A stretch of DNA of 64,000 nt from Enterococcus larvae (GTDB lineage Bacteria; Bacillota; Bacilli; Lactobacillales; Enterococcaceae), in contig NZ_JAEDXU010000004.1 in NCBI RefSeq assembly GCF_017830045.1, positions 186,001 through 250,000 of the forward strand, written 5' to 3'. The position numbers were made by a program, and so were the translations under genes. The notes under the pieces are model-generated. The model made no database searches, had not been told where the DNA came from, and worked only from the letters and a program-made list of their open reading frames with translations. Of the stretch, positions 42,418 through 52,957 are shown one piece after another (within the stretch, counting starts at the first letter, position 1; each line of letters opens with the position of its first letter).

Positions 42418-43773
42418 TTGAATAAAAAATTATCATGGCGGGAATACCTATACGTAGGCTCCATGCTATTCGGCCTGTTTTTCGGTGCTGGAAACCTTAT
42501 TTTTCCTGTACACATGGGGCAAGAAGCGGGATCCGCCATCTTCTCTGCCAACCTCGGCTTTTTGATTACGGGAATCGGTCTACCTTTTCTGGGAGTCATC
42601 GCTATCGGTATTTCCAAAAGCAACGGTGTGTTTGAGCTGGCGAATCGGGTAAATCGATCTTATGCTATTATTTTTACATCCTTATTGTACCTGACGATTG
42701 GCCCTTTCTTTGCTTTACCAAGACTGGCAACGACTTCCTTTGAGATTGGTCTGGCTCCCTTTATCGAGCAAAAACAGCAACCGCTGATTTTAGCAATTTT
42801 CTCTGTGCTGTTCTTTCTTACAGCCTGGTTTTTTTCTAGAAAGCCTACCAAAATCCTGAATTACGTCGGAAAATTTTTAAACCCGATCTTTTTGATCTTG
42901 CTAGGCATATTATTATTGCTGGCATTTATCAATCCACTAGGTTCAGTTGCTTCGGCACCAGTGGGAGAAGCTTACAGCCTACAGCCATTCTTCAAAGGGT
43001 TTACAGAAGGCTACAATACCTTAGACGCTCTCGCTTCCCTTGCTTTTGGGATCATTATTGTCACAACGATCCGTGGCATGGGGGTAGAGGAGCCGAACGC
43101 TATTGCAAAAGATACTATCAAATCCGGAGCTGTCAGTATTATCCTGATGGGTATCATCTACACTTTACTAGCTTATATGGGCGCAATGAGTGTCGGTACC
43201 TTCCCGCTAAGCGATAATGGCGGAATTGCGTTAGCTCAAATTGCTAATCATTATCTGGGCAATTGGGGTAGCTTACTTCTGGCGTTGATCATTATTGTCG
43301 CCTGTTTAAAAACAGCGATTGGACTGATCACTGCTTTCTCTGAAACATTTGCAGAACTGTTTCCTAAAAAAAGCTATTCCTTCTATACTATTCCGGCTAG
43401 CGTCTTACCTTGCCTATTCGCCAATGTGGGATTAACAAACATCATTCAATTCTCGATTCCTGTATTGATGTTTTTATACCCTTTAGCAATTACCTTGATG
43501 TTACTGGTCATATTCAGTCCATTATTCAAACATCATTCCAGTGTATATCGGATGACAACGTATGTCACGCTACTTGCGGCATTGCTTGATGCCTTGAACA
43601 GCGCACCGGCTTTTATCAAGGGTACAGCGATCGTCTCCTCTATTATTGATTTTGCTGATGCATATCTTCCATTTTTCTCAATCGGCATGGGGTGGATCGT
43701 TCCTGCAATCATCGGTTTTGCCCTTGGCTTGATCTGGAGCAAATTCAAACCGAATCAAATTTCTTTCAATTAA
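42418..43773 (+). CDS. brnQ: Branched-chain amino acid transporter, BrnQ family
   Basis: 451 residues from a TTG start at 42418, preceded by AAAAGGAG. About 12 TM helices. The N-terminal [21 protein letters not shown] is the family hallmark. It imports leucine, isoleucine and valine with a cation. It is monocistronic; an Mga-type regulator follows 155 bp downstream in the same direction. Confidence 0.95.
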   Translation: MNKKLSWREYLYVGSMLFGLFFGAGNLIFPVHMGQEAGSAIFSANLGFLITGIGLPFLGVIAIGISKSNGVFELANRVNRSYAIIFTSLLYLTIGPFFALPRLATTSFEIGLAPFIEQKQQPLILAIFSVLFFLTAWFFSRKPTKILNYVGKFLNPIFLILLGILLLLAFINPLGSVASAPVGEAYSLQPFFKGFTEGYNTLDALASLAFGIIIVTTIRGMGVEEPNAIAKDTIKSGAVSIILMGIIYTLLAYMGAMSVGTFPLSDNGGIALAQIANHYLGNWGSLLLALIIIVACLKTAIGLITAFSETFAELFPKKSYSFYTIPASVLPCLFANVGLTNIIQFSIPVLMFLYPLAITLMLLVIFSPLFKHHSSVYRMTTYVTLLAALLDALNSAPAFIKGTAIVSSIIDFADAYLPFFSIGMGWIVPAIIGFALGLIWSKFKPNQISFN

Positions 43774-43928
43774 TATGTATGCACAAAAGAATTGTCTGTT
43801 TTTTTACAGATGATTCTTTTTATTTATAATTTTTATAAGAAAAAAGTAATTTTCATTAATTTTATGTATTATAATGGGCATATTGGGTTTTCTTTACTAC
43901 AATAATCAACAGGGAGGGATGTATACAA

Positions 43929-45446
43929 ATGATGCTATTTGAAGAGCTGATGATGGATAGTAATACGCTGATGAAGTTCAAGATTTATAAAAAAATCTAC
44001 AACCTAAAGCAGACAACTCTCTCTATCGCTCAGTTAGCAGCAGCTTTTGATTTGAATTATCAGCAGGCTTTGATTATTTTGGCTGAAATCAATCAGGAGA
44101 TTACCGACTACTCTAAAAGGCAACCGTCCATCTTAAAAAAGGCCGGTAAAATAAATACAGCGTCTCTTATCGTCAGTATTGATGAGTATCGCTATCTGCT
44201 ATTAAAAAAATCTATTCCATTTATGTTTATCCTATATTTCTTGAATCATGAACAGCCTACGATCAAAGACTTCTGCAGCCGACATTATGTCAGCCAATCC
44301 ACTGTCTCAAGAAAAATGGGGCCTCTTAAAAAGCATGTAAAGCGCTTTAATTTACGGTTTAGCTACCGTGAAGCGAATCTAATTGGTGATGAGCGTATTG
44401 TACGTGTTGCCTTGTTCAATACGTTATGGTTGGGAACACGAGGTACTGTCTGGCCCTTTAAGAATGTAAAAAAATCCGAAGCGGTCGCACTAGTTCAATC
44501 TTTCTCTGAATATTTTCCATCATCGAGAACTTATCTAGGGGCTCAGGAGCTTTCTTATTTTGCCGCTATCTTCTTATCTCGTATAAGAAAAAAACTGTTT
44601 GTCACGTACGATCCAAAGTATGATTTCTTGATGAAGGATAATCCCTATTACGATTTCGAGCGTCTGAATAAAGTATTAGGTCCTGTCAAAGCTCTCCCAC
44701 CGGAAAAACATAAGGCGGAAAGTAGTTTTATTTTCTTTCTTGCTCATTATGCACCATTCTATACTCTTGAAAGCGACCCGGCACTGCAGCAAACACTGAC
44801 TGACTTTTTGCGACGTGAAAACAGCATTCAGAGATTCGTGGACACCTTCATTACGTATATGCAGAAGGAAGTTTTTTACGAAGCACCTGAGCTTTTAGAC
44901 CAATCATTACTAAAGGGAAATCTTTTCAATGTGTTTTTCGTTTTTCATGTTCTTCAGCAGCCTTTTCCGAGCTTGCAAGGTCTGATAACTCAGCCGGAAA
45001 AGAGCCAGCAACAGATGGAAATTCTTCTTGAGCAAAAAATGCGGCAGTTTCTCATCCAGCATTTGAATCATGATACCTTTCCCTACCTGCCAAAGATTCA
45101 AGCTAATTTGATCCAATCATTGAAAAATGTCTTACTCCCTTATTTAGACCAAATAAAGCACTCAGATAATCTGAAAATCGGGGTTGCTTTTGAGCATGAG
45201 TTTTTATTGGTACGAAATCTTTATCAATTCTTGAACCGCTTGGGATTTGTAGATGCTTATCCATACATAGATGAACTCACAACTGACTATGATTTAGTGA
45301 TCAGCTCATCTTTATTGCCATTAAAAACATATCCGGACCTGCCTCTTTATTTCATGGATCTTTCATATGGAGATGAAGAATTGGCTTATCTTTATGTTCG
45401 GCTGAATAAGCTGTTCAGAGAAAAGAATGCTGCCTCAGGATATTAA
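43929..45446 (+). CDS. Mga-type helix-turn-helix regulator
   Basis: 505 residues. An N-terminal HTH (about 30-60: SIAQLAAAFDLNYQQALIIL) and the Mga HTH (about 100-145: FCSRHYVSQSTVSRKMGPLK) are followed by a PRD-like region and an EIIB-like C-terminus (IGVAFEHEFLLVRNL). Such proteins activate virulence or sugar genes in streptococci and enterococci in response to phosphorylation by the PTS. GGGAGGG precedes the ATG. The target is unknown; no PTS or surface gene is immediately adjacent. Confidence 0.88.
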   Translation: MMLFEELMMDSNTLMKFKIYKKIYNLKQTTLSIAQLAAAFDLNYQQALIILAEINQEITDYSKRQPSILKKAGKINTASLIVSIDEYRYLLLKKSIPFMFILYFLNHEQPTIKDFCSRHYVSQSTVSRKMGPLKKHVKRFNLRFSYREANLIGDERIVRVALFNTLWLGTRGTVWPFKNVKKSEAVALVQSFSEYFPSSRTYLGAQELSYFAAIFLSRIRKKLFVTYDPKYDFLMKDNPYYDFERLNKVLGPVKALPPEKHKAESSFIFFLAHYAPFYTLESDPALQQTLTDFLRRENSIQRFVDTFITYMQKEVFYEAPELLDQSLLKGNLFNVFFVFHVLQQPFPSLQGLITQPEKSQQQMEILLEQKMRQFLIQHLNHDTFPYLPKIQANLIQSLKNVLLPYLDQIKHSDNLKIGVAFEHEFLLVRNLYQFLNRLGFVDAYPYIDELTTDYDLVISSSLLPLKTYPDLPLYFMDLSYGDEELAYLYVRLNKLFREKNAASGY

Positions 45447-45498
45447 AAGGTATCGGTGTCCCATCCTTTTGGATGTGGGCGCACCGATACCTTTTTTT
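45445..45498 (+). terminator. Terminator of the Mga-type gene
   Basis: Stem AAAAGGTATCGGTG with CACCGATACC and TTTTTTT; the hairpin is extended by CCCATCC with GGATGTGGG. It begins within the stop codon. Confidence 0.9.
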
Positions 45499-45553
45499 AC
45501 AAGATCAACGGCTTGAAGAGTTGGCTGAATCCTAAAGCAAATAATCTCAACAC

Positions 45554-45958
45554 TTATAAGAGTTTATTCCAGAAGGAAAGCTTATTAGCACTCAAGTCTG
45601 TTCTTTCAGATAACTGCTTCTTGATAAAGAGAAGCTCTTCAAGATCTTCAGCTACAATTTCTTTTTGCTCATCTTTTAAAATAGCTGATCCTTTTTCTAA
45701 AAATGCGATAGACTGATCCAGTTCGACCAGATTGTTCTCAACAGATAGCCCATGCTTGCTGCATAGATAGAAGTAAGTAGAATAGCATGCGGCAAATTGC
45801 TCATCTACCTGTGTTTTACCAATCAATCCTTCAAAACAAACTCGATTGATTTCATTCCTCAGCTGTTCCTCTTCCTGACCGGTGTAACAAAATATACGTG
45901 ACTGATACATGTGCTCCAACAACCAATATTTATGCTTCATATAGTCAAACGCATCCAT
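45554..45958 (-). CDS. Hypothetical protein
   Basis: 134 residues, all-helical and acidic, with no signal peptide or TM segment. AAGGAGGAAAGAGAA precedes the ATG, so expression is likely. Three Cys at about 24, 42 and 59 do not form a recognisable motif. I do not recognise the family. It lies between the Mga-type gene (convergent) and truA. Confidence 0.75.
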   Translation of the reverse strand: MDAFDYMKHKYWLLEHMYQSRIFCYTGQEEEQLRNEINRVCFEGLIGKTQVDEQFAACYSTYFYLCSKHGLSVENNLVELDQSIAFLEKGSAILKDEQKEIVAEDLEELLFIKKQLSERTDLSANKLSFWNKLL

Positions 45959-46020
45959 TTCTCTTTCCTCCTTTATAGGATATTTTTTACTGCATCATTC
46001 ATCTATGGGCAATTAGAAAA

Positions 46021-46055
46021 GAGGAGCGTGCGATGATTCATCCACACACTCCTCT
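46021..46055 (-). terminator. Terminator of the ecf-truA operon
   Basis: Arms GAGGAGCGTG and CACACTCCTC (one mismatch) with an A-run on the left, beyond the truA stop at 46130. Confidence 0.7.
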
Positions 46056-46129
46056 ACATTTTAAAGAAGCCGCTCCAGTATGACTTCTTCATTTTTCTAT
46101 CTACAAGATTTCTTCCGCATTAGCCACCC

Positions 46130-46888
46130 TCAGACTATTTCTGATTCATAGTTCACTTCCACAAGATACAGTCCTTCCGGATGAGCGGTAGGTCCGGCTA
46201 AATTACGATCCTTAGCAGCTAGAACAGCTGGAATCGATGTTTCATCCATTCGTCCATTACCAATTTTCAACAATGTCCCGACGAGTATTCGAATCATTTT
46301 ATACAGAAAGCCATCGCCTCTAAAAGTAAAGAGAAGCTCATCTCCCTGCTTATTGACCTCCATCTTCGCCTCATAAATCGTACGGATCTTATCATCCACA
46401 CTGCTGCCGGAAGCACAAAATGAAGTAAAATCATGTGTTCCTAACAGATCAGGTAATGCACGATAAATCTTATCTAAGTCTAAAGGGTACGGGTAATAGC
46501 TGGCATAAAAACGTCGAAACGGACTTCTCGGCTTACCGATATCTACTCGAAACTGATAGGTCTTCTCCGTTACATGATACCTTGCATGAAAATCCTCTCG
46601 AACCTTCTCTACCTGCTTTACACTGATGTCTTCCGGTGTCTGCGTGTCCAGAGCATACCTGATTCTTTCCAGCGGTCTATCTTCCGGATAGTCAAAATGA
46701 ATGACCTGTCCCTCTGCATGAACGCCGGCATCAGTCCGACCGGAACCAAAAATCTGTATCGTCTTGCCATTGTTCATTTTCTTCAACGTTTTTTCAAGCT
46801 CTTCCTGAACAGTTCTACCATTGGGCTGTGCCTGAAAGCCATTGAAATTCGTTCCATCGTAAGCAATCACTGCTTTATAACGCGGCAT
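46130..46888 (-). CDS. truA: tRNA pseudouridine(38-40) synthase
   Basis: 252 residues. Catalytic Asp53 in GSGRTDAGVHAEGQ is intact, and the start PRYKAVIAYDGTNFNGFQ is typical of TruA. It isomerises uridines 38-40 in the anticodon arm of several tRNAs. It ends the ecfA1-ecfA2-ecfT-truA operon, an order conserved downstream of the ribosomal cluster in Firmicutes. Confidence 0.97.
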   Translation of the reverse strand: MPRYKAVIAYDGTNFNGFQAQPNGRTVQEELEKTLKKMNNGKTIQIFGSGRTDAGVHAEGQVIHFDYPEDRPLERIRYALDTQTPEDISVKQVEKVREDFHARYHVTEKTYQFRVDIGKPRSPFRRFYASYYPYPLDLDKIYRALPDLLGTHDFTSFCASGSSVDDKIRTIYEAKMEVNKQGDELLFTFRGDGFLYKMIRILVGTLLKIGNGRMDETSIPAVLAAKDRNLAGPTAHPEGLYLVEVNYESEIV

Positions 46889-46910
46889 CTTTTTCCACCT
46901 TTTCTTTTGT

Positions 46911-47708
46911 TTAACTTCTTACAAAAATCAGAACCGCTGTTAATACAGCAAATATCAGCATCACAGCTGTGTCGCCTTTTTGCCAATGAAGGATACGGTA
47001 TTTCGTCCGTCCTTCTCCACCTTGATACCCTCTTGCCTCCATAGCAGTTGCTAAATCTTCAGCTCGGTTAAAGCTGCTGACAAATAGCGGAATCAGCAGT
47101 GGGATCACAGCCTTCATTTTCTGAACCAGATTGCCCTCGCCAAAATCAACCCCTCTTGCCCGCTGTGCATTCATGATCTTTTCTGTTTCATCCATCAAAG
47201 TCGGTACAAAACGCAAAGCAATCGACAGCATCAATGAGATCTCATGAACTGGCAGCTTAACTACCTTGAAAGGACGCAGCAAGTATTCGATGGCATCTGA
47301 TAATGCCAACGGCGGTGTTGTCAGGGTCAACAGAGTCGACATGAAAATAATCAAAACAAATCGACAAAAGATGAACAAGCCATTCGTTACACCGTATTCA
47401 GTGACAGAAAATATCCACCATTGGAAGTAAACAGCGCCCCCTTGTGTAAAGAGCATCTGCAACGCAACCGTAAACAGGATCAGCCACAACAGTGGACGAA
47501 TCCCTCGAATGAAGAAGCGCAGGTTGATCTTGGAAGCGGCGATTGCGCCTAATGTGAATGCGCCGAAAATAGCAAACGTCGCCCAATTATTTGCCAGAAA
47601 AATAATAGCAATGAAATAAAAGCTGGCTAATAGCTTCGCACGCGGGTCCATTTTATGAATAAATGAATCCCCCGGTATATATCGACCAAAAATCAGTTTG
47701 TTCATCAT
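46911..47708 (-). CDS. ecfT: ECF transporter transmembrane protein EcfT
   Basis: 265 residues with about five TM helices. The two coupling motifs that touch the ATPases are present: [13 protein letters not shown] and [12 protein letters not shown]. It forms the shared energy-coupling module with EcfA1 and EcfA2 and works with several vitamin-specific S components encoded elsewhere. Its start overlaps the ecfA2 stop by 4 bp. Confidence 0.96.
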   Translation of the reverse strand: MMNKLIFGRYIPGDSFIHKMDPRAKLLASFYFIAIIFLANNWATFAIFGAFTLGAIAASKINLRFFIRGIRPLLWLILFTVALQMLFTQGGAVYFQWWIFSVTEYGVTNGLFIFCRFVLIIFMSTLLTLTTPPLALSDAIEYLLRPFKVVKLPVHEISLMLSIALRFVPTLMDETEKIMNAQRARGVDFGEGNLVQKMKAVIPLLIPLFVSSFNRAEDLATAMEARGYQGGEGRTKYRILHWQKGDTAVMLIFAVLTAVLIFVRS

Positions 47709-48568
47709 TGCTTCCCACCAGCCTTTTCGTTAAGGATCAAATCAGCCAGTTCTGCTGCTGTTAGTGGCAGCTTGGACATTGAAAAACCTTTTTCAGCTAA
47801 TCTCTCCGCAAATTCTGCAGCAGTAGGTACGCCTAATTGTCTTTCCTTCAACCACTGTGTATCTTGAAAAACATCACTTGGCTTGCCAGTTTTCACTACA
47901 TAGCCCTTTTCCAGTACAAACACTTGATCTGCATAATTTGCAACATCATCCATCAAATGGGTAACCAAAACGATTGTTATTCCCTTGTCTTTATGCAGAT
48001 TCCAGAACATCTCCATCATTTCTTTTCGCCCTTGAGGGTCAAGACCCGCTGTCGGCTCATCAAGAACCAGAACCTCCGGCTCCATTGCCAGAACTCCGGC
48101 AATCGCCACACGACGCATCTGACCGCCGGAAAGCTCGAAAGGTGAACGCTCAAGGTAGCTCTCATCGAGCCCGACTAAGCGTAACATTTCCTCTGCCAAC
48201 TTCCGCCCTTCCTCTACAGTTGCCCCGAAATTCTGCGGACCAAATGCAATATCCTTTGCGACTGTTTCCTCAAAAAGCTGAGCCTCAGGAAACTGGAAAA
48301 CGATCCCGACCTTTTTTCGAAGGGGTTTTAAATTTTTATTGTCCGTCTCTGGTGCGATCACACGATCACCAATCGTCACAGTACCTTTTGTCGGTTTGAC
48401 CAACGCATTTAAATGCTGAAGCAGTGTGGATTTACCGCTGCCTGTATGACCAACGATCGCTGAATAAGAACCATCCTTGATCAACAGATCGATATCAAAC
48501 AAGGCTCGCTGTTCAAACGGAGTATTGGGTTGGTAAGTAAAATCTACTTGTTCAAAACGGATGTCCAT
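47705..48568 (-). CDS. ecfA2: ECF transporter ATPase EcfA2
   Basis: 287 residues from the ATG at 48568, chosen because GGTGG lies 7 nt upstream; an ATG six bases earlier (48574) is possible. Walker [10 protein letters not shown], signature [13 protein letters not shown] and Walker [14 protein letters not shown] are intact. It overlaps ecfA1 by 25 bp, so the two are tightly coupled. Confidence 0.95.
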   Translation of the reverse strand: MDIRFEQVDFTYQPNTPFEQRALFDIDLLIKDGSYSAIVGHTGSGKSTLLQHLNALVKPTKGTVTIGDRVIAPETDNKNLKPLRKKVGIVFQFPEAQLFEETVAKDIAFGPQNFGATVEEGRKLAEEMLRLVGLDESYLERSPFELSGGQMRRVAIAGVLAMEPEVLVLDEPTAGLDPQGRKEMMEMFWNLHKDKGITIVLVTHLMDDVANYADQVFVLEKGYVVKTGKPSDVFQDTQWLKERQLGVPTAAEFAERLAEKGFSMSKLPLTAAELADLILNEKAGGKQ

Positions 48569-49383
48569 AGCCATTCCACCATACTTTCTTCAGTCAAATA
48601 CTCTTTTGGTACAGTCATCCCGCGTTCCTCCAGAGCAATTTTCAGTTTTTCAGGAAACGGAAGATCCAACCCCATACCAATCAAATCAGTTCCTGCTGAA
48701 AAGATTTTTTCAGGCGTGCCTTCATCAATCAGCTGCCCTTGTTTCATTACCAGAATTCGATTTGCATTAGCGGCTTCATCGATATCATGGGTAATAGAGA
48801 TTACCGTCAGATTACTTTCTGCTTTGATTTTGCGAATCGTAGCAATAACTTCCTCTCGACCTTCTGGATCAAGCATGCTTGTTGCTTCATCCAAAATGAT
48901 GATATCCGGACGTAAAGCAACGACTCCGGCAATCGCCACACGCTGCTTCTGTCCACCTGAAAGGCGTGCTGGTTCTCTGTCAGCAAAGCTGTCCATTCGA
49001 ACCTTCTCAAGTGCATCATAGACTCGTTTTACCATTTCATCTCTGGGTACTCCTTGGTTTTCAAGGCCAAAGGCCACATCATCTTCTACTGTAGATCCGA
49101 CAAACTGATTATCAGGATTTTGAAAGACCATCCCAACCATCCGTCGAATATCCCACACATTTTCTTCATCTAGTTGCTTACCGCCTACCGATATACTTCC
49201 AGAAGCCGGCAGCAGCAATCCATTGATCGTTTTAGCTAGTGTCGATTTCCCTGAGCCGTTATGACCAATGATCGCGATCCATTCTCCACGCTCGATGCTG
49301 AAGGACACATCATTCAACGCCGGAGACGCATCTTCGGGTTGATAATTGAAGCATATATTTTTAAGTTCGATTATTGGTTCCAT
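48544..49383 (-). CDS. ecfA1: ECF transporter ATPase EcfA1
   Basis: 279 residues from the ATG at 49383, preceded by AAGGAGTATGAA; an upstream ATG at 49398 lies at the SD. Walker [10 protein letters not shown], signature [13 protein letters not shown] and Walker [14 protein letters not shown] are intact. It pairs with EcfA2 to energise vitamin uptake through EcfT. It is the first gene of the operon, with an extended -10 promoter about 90 bp upstream. Confidence 0.95.
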   Translation of the reverse strand: MEPIIELKNICFNYQPEDASPALNDVSFSIERGEWIAIIGHNGSGKSTLAKTINGLLLPASGSISVGGKQLDEENVWDIRRMVGMVFQNPDNQFVGSTVEDDVAFGLENQGVPRDEMVKRVYDALEKVRMDSFADREPARLSGGQKQRVAIAGVVALRPDIIILDEATSMLDPEGREEVIATIRKIKAESNLTVISITHDIDEAANANRILVMKQGQLIDEGTPEKIFSAGTDLIGMGLDLPFPEKLKIALEERGMTVPKEYLTEESMVEWLWTSVLNK

Positions 49384-49471
49384 TTCATACTCCTTCAATC
49401 ATTTATTCTTACTGATTCTATCAAAAAATCAGTTCTTTTGCTTGTTTCTTGCTGCGTATTCCGTAATTTCC

Positions 49472-49480
49472 ATTATAGCA
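49472..49480 (-). promoter_or_regulatory. Extended -10 promoter of ecfA1
   Basis: TGCTATAAT on the minus strand, about 90 bp before the ecfA1 start. No clear -35, as usual for extended -10 promoters. Confidence 0.55.
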
Positions 49481-49664
49481 AAAGAATACTTTAAATGGGA
49501 GCGAAACTGTCAAGACAACGCAATTCCTATTAATTTTTTTATTCACTGATTTAATCACTTCTTCTATGGTAGTATATAGATGAATCTATTAAAGAATTGA
49601 AAGACGATAGGATTTCTTTTACCTCTGTTATGAAAGTACAGACACTTATTGTACATTGGAATCC

Positions 49665-49693
49665 TTTACAGGCTTTATATAGATGAGTATACA
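49665..49693 (+). promoter_or_regulatory. Promoter of the LUD-domain gene
   Basis: TTTACA, a 17-bp spacer, and TATACA, 31 bp before the start codon. The surrounding gap between ecfA1 and this gene (341 bp) shows no other gene. Confidence 0.6.
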
Positions 49694-49724
49694 TAGAAAC
49701 AGCATTACAGAAAGGGACACCCAT

Positions 49725-50366
49725 ATGGAAGCGTATCAAAAGAAATACTATTCAACAGCAGCGGAGAAAATCAAACGAAAGCTGAGTCAGCGAAATTTTA
49801 ATGTTGTAGTTTGTGACACTCTTGAAGCTGCAAAAGAAGCCGCGCTCTTACAGATTCCCTCCGAGGCAGTCGTTGCATTTGGAGGCTCTATAACGATTGA
49901 ACAATCTGGAATCATTGATGCGCTTTATAGCCGCAACCAGTCAATCATCAATCGGGAGTTAGCAGCTGATCTCACGGAACGGCATCAGCTCATGAAAAAG
50001 TCTCTATTATCAGATATTTATCTAACCAGCATCAATGGACTCACCGATGACGGTATTCTTGTTAATATGGATAGTGTCGGCAACAGAGTAGCCGCACTGA
50101 CTTATGGACCGGATAAAGTATTCATCTTTGTAGGCATCAATAAAGTCTATGGAGATTTGGATACAACTATCTCGATGGTCAGAAATAAAACAGCGCCAAA
50201 AAATTCTTTTCGTCTTGAGCTCCAGCAGACGCCTTGTATCAAAACAGGAAACTGCGGCGACTGTTTGAAAGATGAATGTATCTGCAGTACACTGGCGATT
50301 ACACGTCGTTCCAAACTCGCTGATAGAATCACACTGTTTTTGATTCTAGAGGACGTCGGTCTCTGA
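49725..50366 (+). CDS. LUD-domain protein (LutC/YkgG-like)
   Basis: 213 residues from the ATG at 49725 (GAAAGGGA before it). The LUD fold is recognisable: VVAFGGSITIEQSGIIDAL, YLTSINGLTDDGILVNMD, GPDKVFIFVGINKV. A Cys-rich C-terminus (CIKTGNCGDCLKDECIC) could bind a metal. LUD proteins are usually part of lactate-utilisation complexes with LutA/LutB, but neither is present here, so this is an orphan of unknown substrate. Confidence 0.88.
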   Translation: MEAYQKKYYSTAAEKIKRKLSQRNFNVVVCDTLEAAKEAALLQIPSEAVVAFGGSITIEQSGIIDALYSRNQSIINRELAADLTERHQLMKKSLLSDIYLTSINGLTDDGILVNMDSVGNRVAALTYGPDKVFIFVGINKVYGDLDTTISMVRNKTAPKNSFRLELQQTPCIKTGNCGDCLKDECICSTLAITRRSKLADRITLFLILEDVGL

Positions 50367-50377
50367 TTTTAATAGTA

Positions 50378-50419
50378 AAAGAGGAAGTCAGGCAATAGAA
50401 TATGCCTGACTTCCTCTTT
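50378..50419 (+). terminator. Terminator of the LUD-domain gene
   Basis: Perfect 17-bp arms (AAAGAGGAAGTCAGGCA and complement) around an 8-nt loop, then a T-rich tail. Confidence 0.9.
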
Positions 50420-50461
50420 ATGTTTTTTTCAACAGCTCAATATGTACAAAAAAACACCTTA

Positions 50462-50535
50462 TATGATGAGTGCCTGTCCGCTGGAAACCAGCGGACATGG
50501 CGTGAGCTAGACTAGGAGTCGCCTCCAACATCATA
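50462..50535 (-). ncRNA. Probable L17 downstream element
   Basis: It lies in the 3' UTR of the operon, 46 bp beyond the rplQ stop. Outer stem ATGATG/CATCAT, a long stem with TGTCCGCTGG and CCAGCGGACA, and a short stem GGAG/CTCC. The position and branched shape match the L17DE motif known from Lactobacillales and Listeria, where it follows rplQ. The identity is by structure and position, not by covariance scoring. Confidence 0.7.
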
Positions 50536-50580
50536 ACACTCTAACAGAATCATCCATAAAGTGACGGTATAGTTTGATTA

Positions 50581-50961
50581 TTAAACAAATTCAATGATTA
50601 CCATTGGCGCAGCATCTCCGCGTCTAGGTTCAGTTTTCAGGATACGAGTGTATCCACCTTGGCGTTCAGCATAACGAGGACCTAAGTCGCTGAATAGTTT
50701 TTGCAAAGCTGATTCAACTACGATAGCCTCATTTTCTTCACGAACACTGGCAACTTCATTACGTACAAAAGCCGCAGCTTGACGACGTGCATGAAGATCT
50801 CCACGTTTACCTAAAGTAATCATTTTTTCAGTTGTTGAACGAACTTCCTTCGCACGAGCTTCAGTCGTAACGATACGTTCGTTAATAATTAAGTCAGTTG
50901 TTAAGTCACGCAACATCGCTTTACGTTGGCTTGATGTGCGTCCTAATTTACGATAACCCAC
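50581..50961 (-). CDS. rplQ: 50S ribosomal protein L17
   Basis: 126 residues from a GTG start at 50961 with GGAGGG 8 nt upstream. The start [20 protein letters not shown] is typical of bacterial L17. Last gene of the alpha operon, 27 bp after rpoA; an L17DE-type RNA element follows. Confidence 0.98.
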   Translation of the reverse strand: MGYRKLGRTSSQRKAMLRDLTTDLIINERIVTTEARAKEVRSTTEKMITLGKRGDLHARRQAAAFVRNEVASVREENEAIVVESALQKLFSDLGPRYAERQGGYTRILKTEPRRGDAAPMVIIEFV

Positions 50962-50988
50962 GTTGGTTTCCCTCCTTCGTAAAAAGTA

Positions 50989-51927
50989 TTAATCGTCTTT
51001 ACGTAAGCCTAACCCTAGATCATGTAATTTCAGTTTAACCTCTTCAAGAGATTTACGACCTAAATTACGTACTTTGATCATTTCAGGTTCGGATTTGTTT
51101 GTAAGCTCTTGTACAGTATTAATTCCTGCACGTTTCAAACAGTTGTATGAACGAACAGACAAGTCTAATTCTTCGATGGTCATTTCCAACATTTTTTCTT
51201 TTTGTGTTTCTTCTTTTTCAACCATGATTTCAGCATTTTTCGCTTCATCAGTAAGATTCACAAAGATATCTAAATGTTCAGTCATGATCTTAGCAGCTAA
51301 ACTAAGAGCTTCTTGTGGAATGATTGAACCATCTGTCCATATTTCCATTGTTAATTTATCGAAATCATCACGACGACCGACACGTGTATTCTCTACTTGG
51401 TAGTTCACACGACGTACTGGTGTGTAGATAGAATCGACAGGTAGAACACCAATAGGCATATCTTCCTTTTTGTTTTCGTCTGCTTGAACATAGCCACGAC
51501 CAGGTTTCACTGTTAAGCGAGCATGGAAAGCAGCTCCTTCAGCGACACTACAGATAATTAAATCTTTATTTAGGATCTCAACATCACTATCAACGATAAT
51601 ATCGCCGGCAGTTACTGTAGCGGGTCCTGTAATATCGATCTCAAGGGTTTTTTCATCTTCAGAATAGAGCTTCAATGCCAGACCTTTGATATTCAGAATG
51701 ATTTGCGTTACATCTTCTCTCACACCTTTAACAGTTGAGAATTCATGCAGTACGCCATCAATTTGGATATTAGTAATAGCAGCCCCAGGTAATGAAGACA
51801 ATAAAATACGACGTAGAGAATTGCCTAAAGTAGTCCCGTATCCTCGTTCAAGAGGCTCTACAACGAACTTGCCATAATCTCTATCTTCATCAATTTTTTC
51901 GATTCTTGGTTTTTCAAATTCAATCAT
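50989..51927 (-). CDS. rpoA: RNA polymerase alpha subunit
   Basis: 312 residues. The N-terminal dimerisation and assembly domain (about 1-228) contains [20 protein letters not shown]. The C-terminal domain (about 245-312, [28 protein letters not shown]) binds UP elements and activators. Any OmpR-, Mga- or LytTR-type activators in this window could contact this domain. Confidence 0.99.
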   Translation of the reverse strand: MIEFEKPRIEKIDEDRDYGKFVVEPLERGYGTTLGNSLRRILLSSLPGAAITNIQIDGVLHEFSTVKGVREDVTQIILNIKGLALKLYSEDEKTLEIDITGPATVTAGDIIVDSDVEILNKDLIICSVAEGAAFHARLTVKPGRGYVQADENKKEDMPIGVLPVDSIYTPVRRVNYQVENTRVGRRDDFDKLTMEIWTDGSIIPQEALSLAAKIMTEHLDIFVNLTDEAKNAEIMVEKEETQKEKMLEMTIEELDLSVRSYNCLKRAGINTVQELTNKSEPEMIKVRNLGRKSLEEVKLKLHDLGLGLRKDD

Positions 51928-52007
51928 TCTTATCTATACCCCTTTCAAAACGAAAAGTGTCTTGTTCAATGACGTTTTTGGTTCAAACTCAAAATGAGCT
52001 GCACTCA

Positions 52008-52397
52008 TTAAACACGACGGCGTTTTGGAGGGCGGCATCCATTATGAGGAACTGGAGTCACGTCACGAATTGCAGTCACTTCTAAACCTGTTGCTTGTAA
52101 TGAACGGATTGCTGCTTCACGTCCAGAACCAGGTCCTTTAACTGTTACTTCGACAGTTTTCAGTCCATGTTCTTGTGCTACCTTAGTTGCAGCTTCTGCA
52201 GCCATTTGAGCGGCAAAAGGAGTTGATTTTTTGCTTCCTTTGAAGCCTAATGATCCTGCTGATGACCATGCCAATGCATTGCCATGAGTATCAGTGATCA
52301 TGATAATTGTATTATTGAATGTAGAGTGAATATGCGCGATACCCGCTTCTATATTCTTTTTTACACGGCGTTTACGACTAACTTTCTTTGCTGCCAT
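52008..52397 (-). CDS. rpsK: 30S ribosomal protein S11
   Basis: 129 residues, full length. Typical blocks: [20 protein letters not shown] and the C-terminal [17 protein letters not shown]. It lies on the 30S platform. It is 80 bp from rpoA and 27 bp from rpsM. Confidence 0.99.
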   Translation of the reverse strand: MAAKKVSRKRRVKKNIEAGIAHIHSTFNNTIIMITDTHGNALAWSSAGSLGFKGSKKSTPFAAQMAAEAATKVAQEHGLKTVEVTVKGPGSGREAAIRSLQATGLEVTAIRDVTPVPHNGCRPPKRRRV

Positions 52398-52424
52398 GAA
52401 GTTCTAACCTCCTTCACTTAGGAA

Positions 52425-52790
52425 TTATTTTTTCTTGCCTGCTACAGTACGAGCTGGGCCTTTACGAGTACGTGCATTATTTTTCGTGTTTTGTCCACGA
52501 GTTGGTAATCCACGACGATGACGGATTCCACGGTAAGAACCGATTTCCATCAGACGTTTGATGTTCAAGTTCACTTCACGACGAAGGTCACCTTCAACTT
52601 TTAATTTGTCTATTTCCGCACGGATAGCATCTGTTTGTTCATTCGTTAAATCACGAACACGAACTTCTTCAGATACACCTGCATTCGCTAAAACTTTTTT
52701 CGCAGTAGTGTTACCAATACCGAAGATATAAGTAAGAGAAACTACTACACGTTTGTCACGAGGAATGTCTACTCCTGCAATACGAGCCAT
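52425..52790 (-). CDS. rpsM: 30S ribosomal protein S13
   Basis: 121 residues, full length ([20 protein letters not shown]; basic C-terminus ending [11 protein letters not shown]). It sits in the 30S head and contacts the 50S subunit. rpmJ precedes it by 18 bp. Confidence 0.99.
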   Translation of the reverse strand: MARIAGVDIPRDKRVVVSLTYIFGIGNTTAKKVLANAGVSEEVRVRDLTNEQTDAIRAEIDKLKVEGDLRREVNLNIKRLMEIGSYRGIRHRRGLPTRGQNTKNNARTRKGPARTVAGKKK

Positions 52791-52808
52791 TATTCGTTAC
52801 ACCTCCTA

Positions 52809-52925
52809 TTATCCTTGACGTTGTTTATGTTTTGGATTTGCTGGGCAAATGACCATAACACGTCCTTTACGACGGATTACTTTACAATGCTCACACATTG
52901 GTTTTACTGATGGTCTTACTTTCAT
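52809..52925 (-). CDS. rpmJ: 50S ribosomal protein L36, zinc-binding form
   Basis: 38 residues read directly: starts [20 protein letters not shown] and ends NPKHKQRQG. The zinc ligands C11, C14, C27 and H33 are all present, so this is the C+ form. AGGAGG lies 8 nt before the ATG. It sits between infA and rpsM. Confidence 0.97.
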   Translation of the reverse strand: MKVRPSVKPMCEHCKVIRRKGRVMVICPANPKHKQRQG

Positions 52926-52957
52926 GATAATACCTCCTGAGATTTTACGGAGTACAA

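Noticed and set aside
45554-45958. Possible antitoxin or immunity protein
   Set aside because: No partner toxin gene nearby and no family motif; kept as hypothetical.
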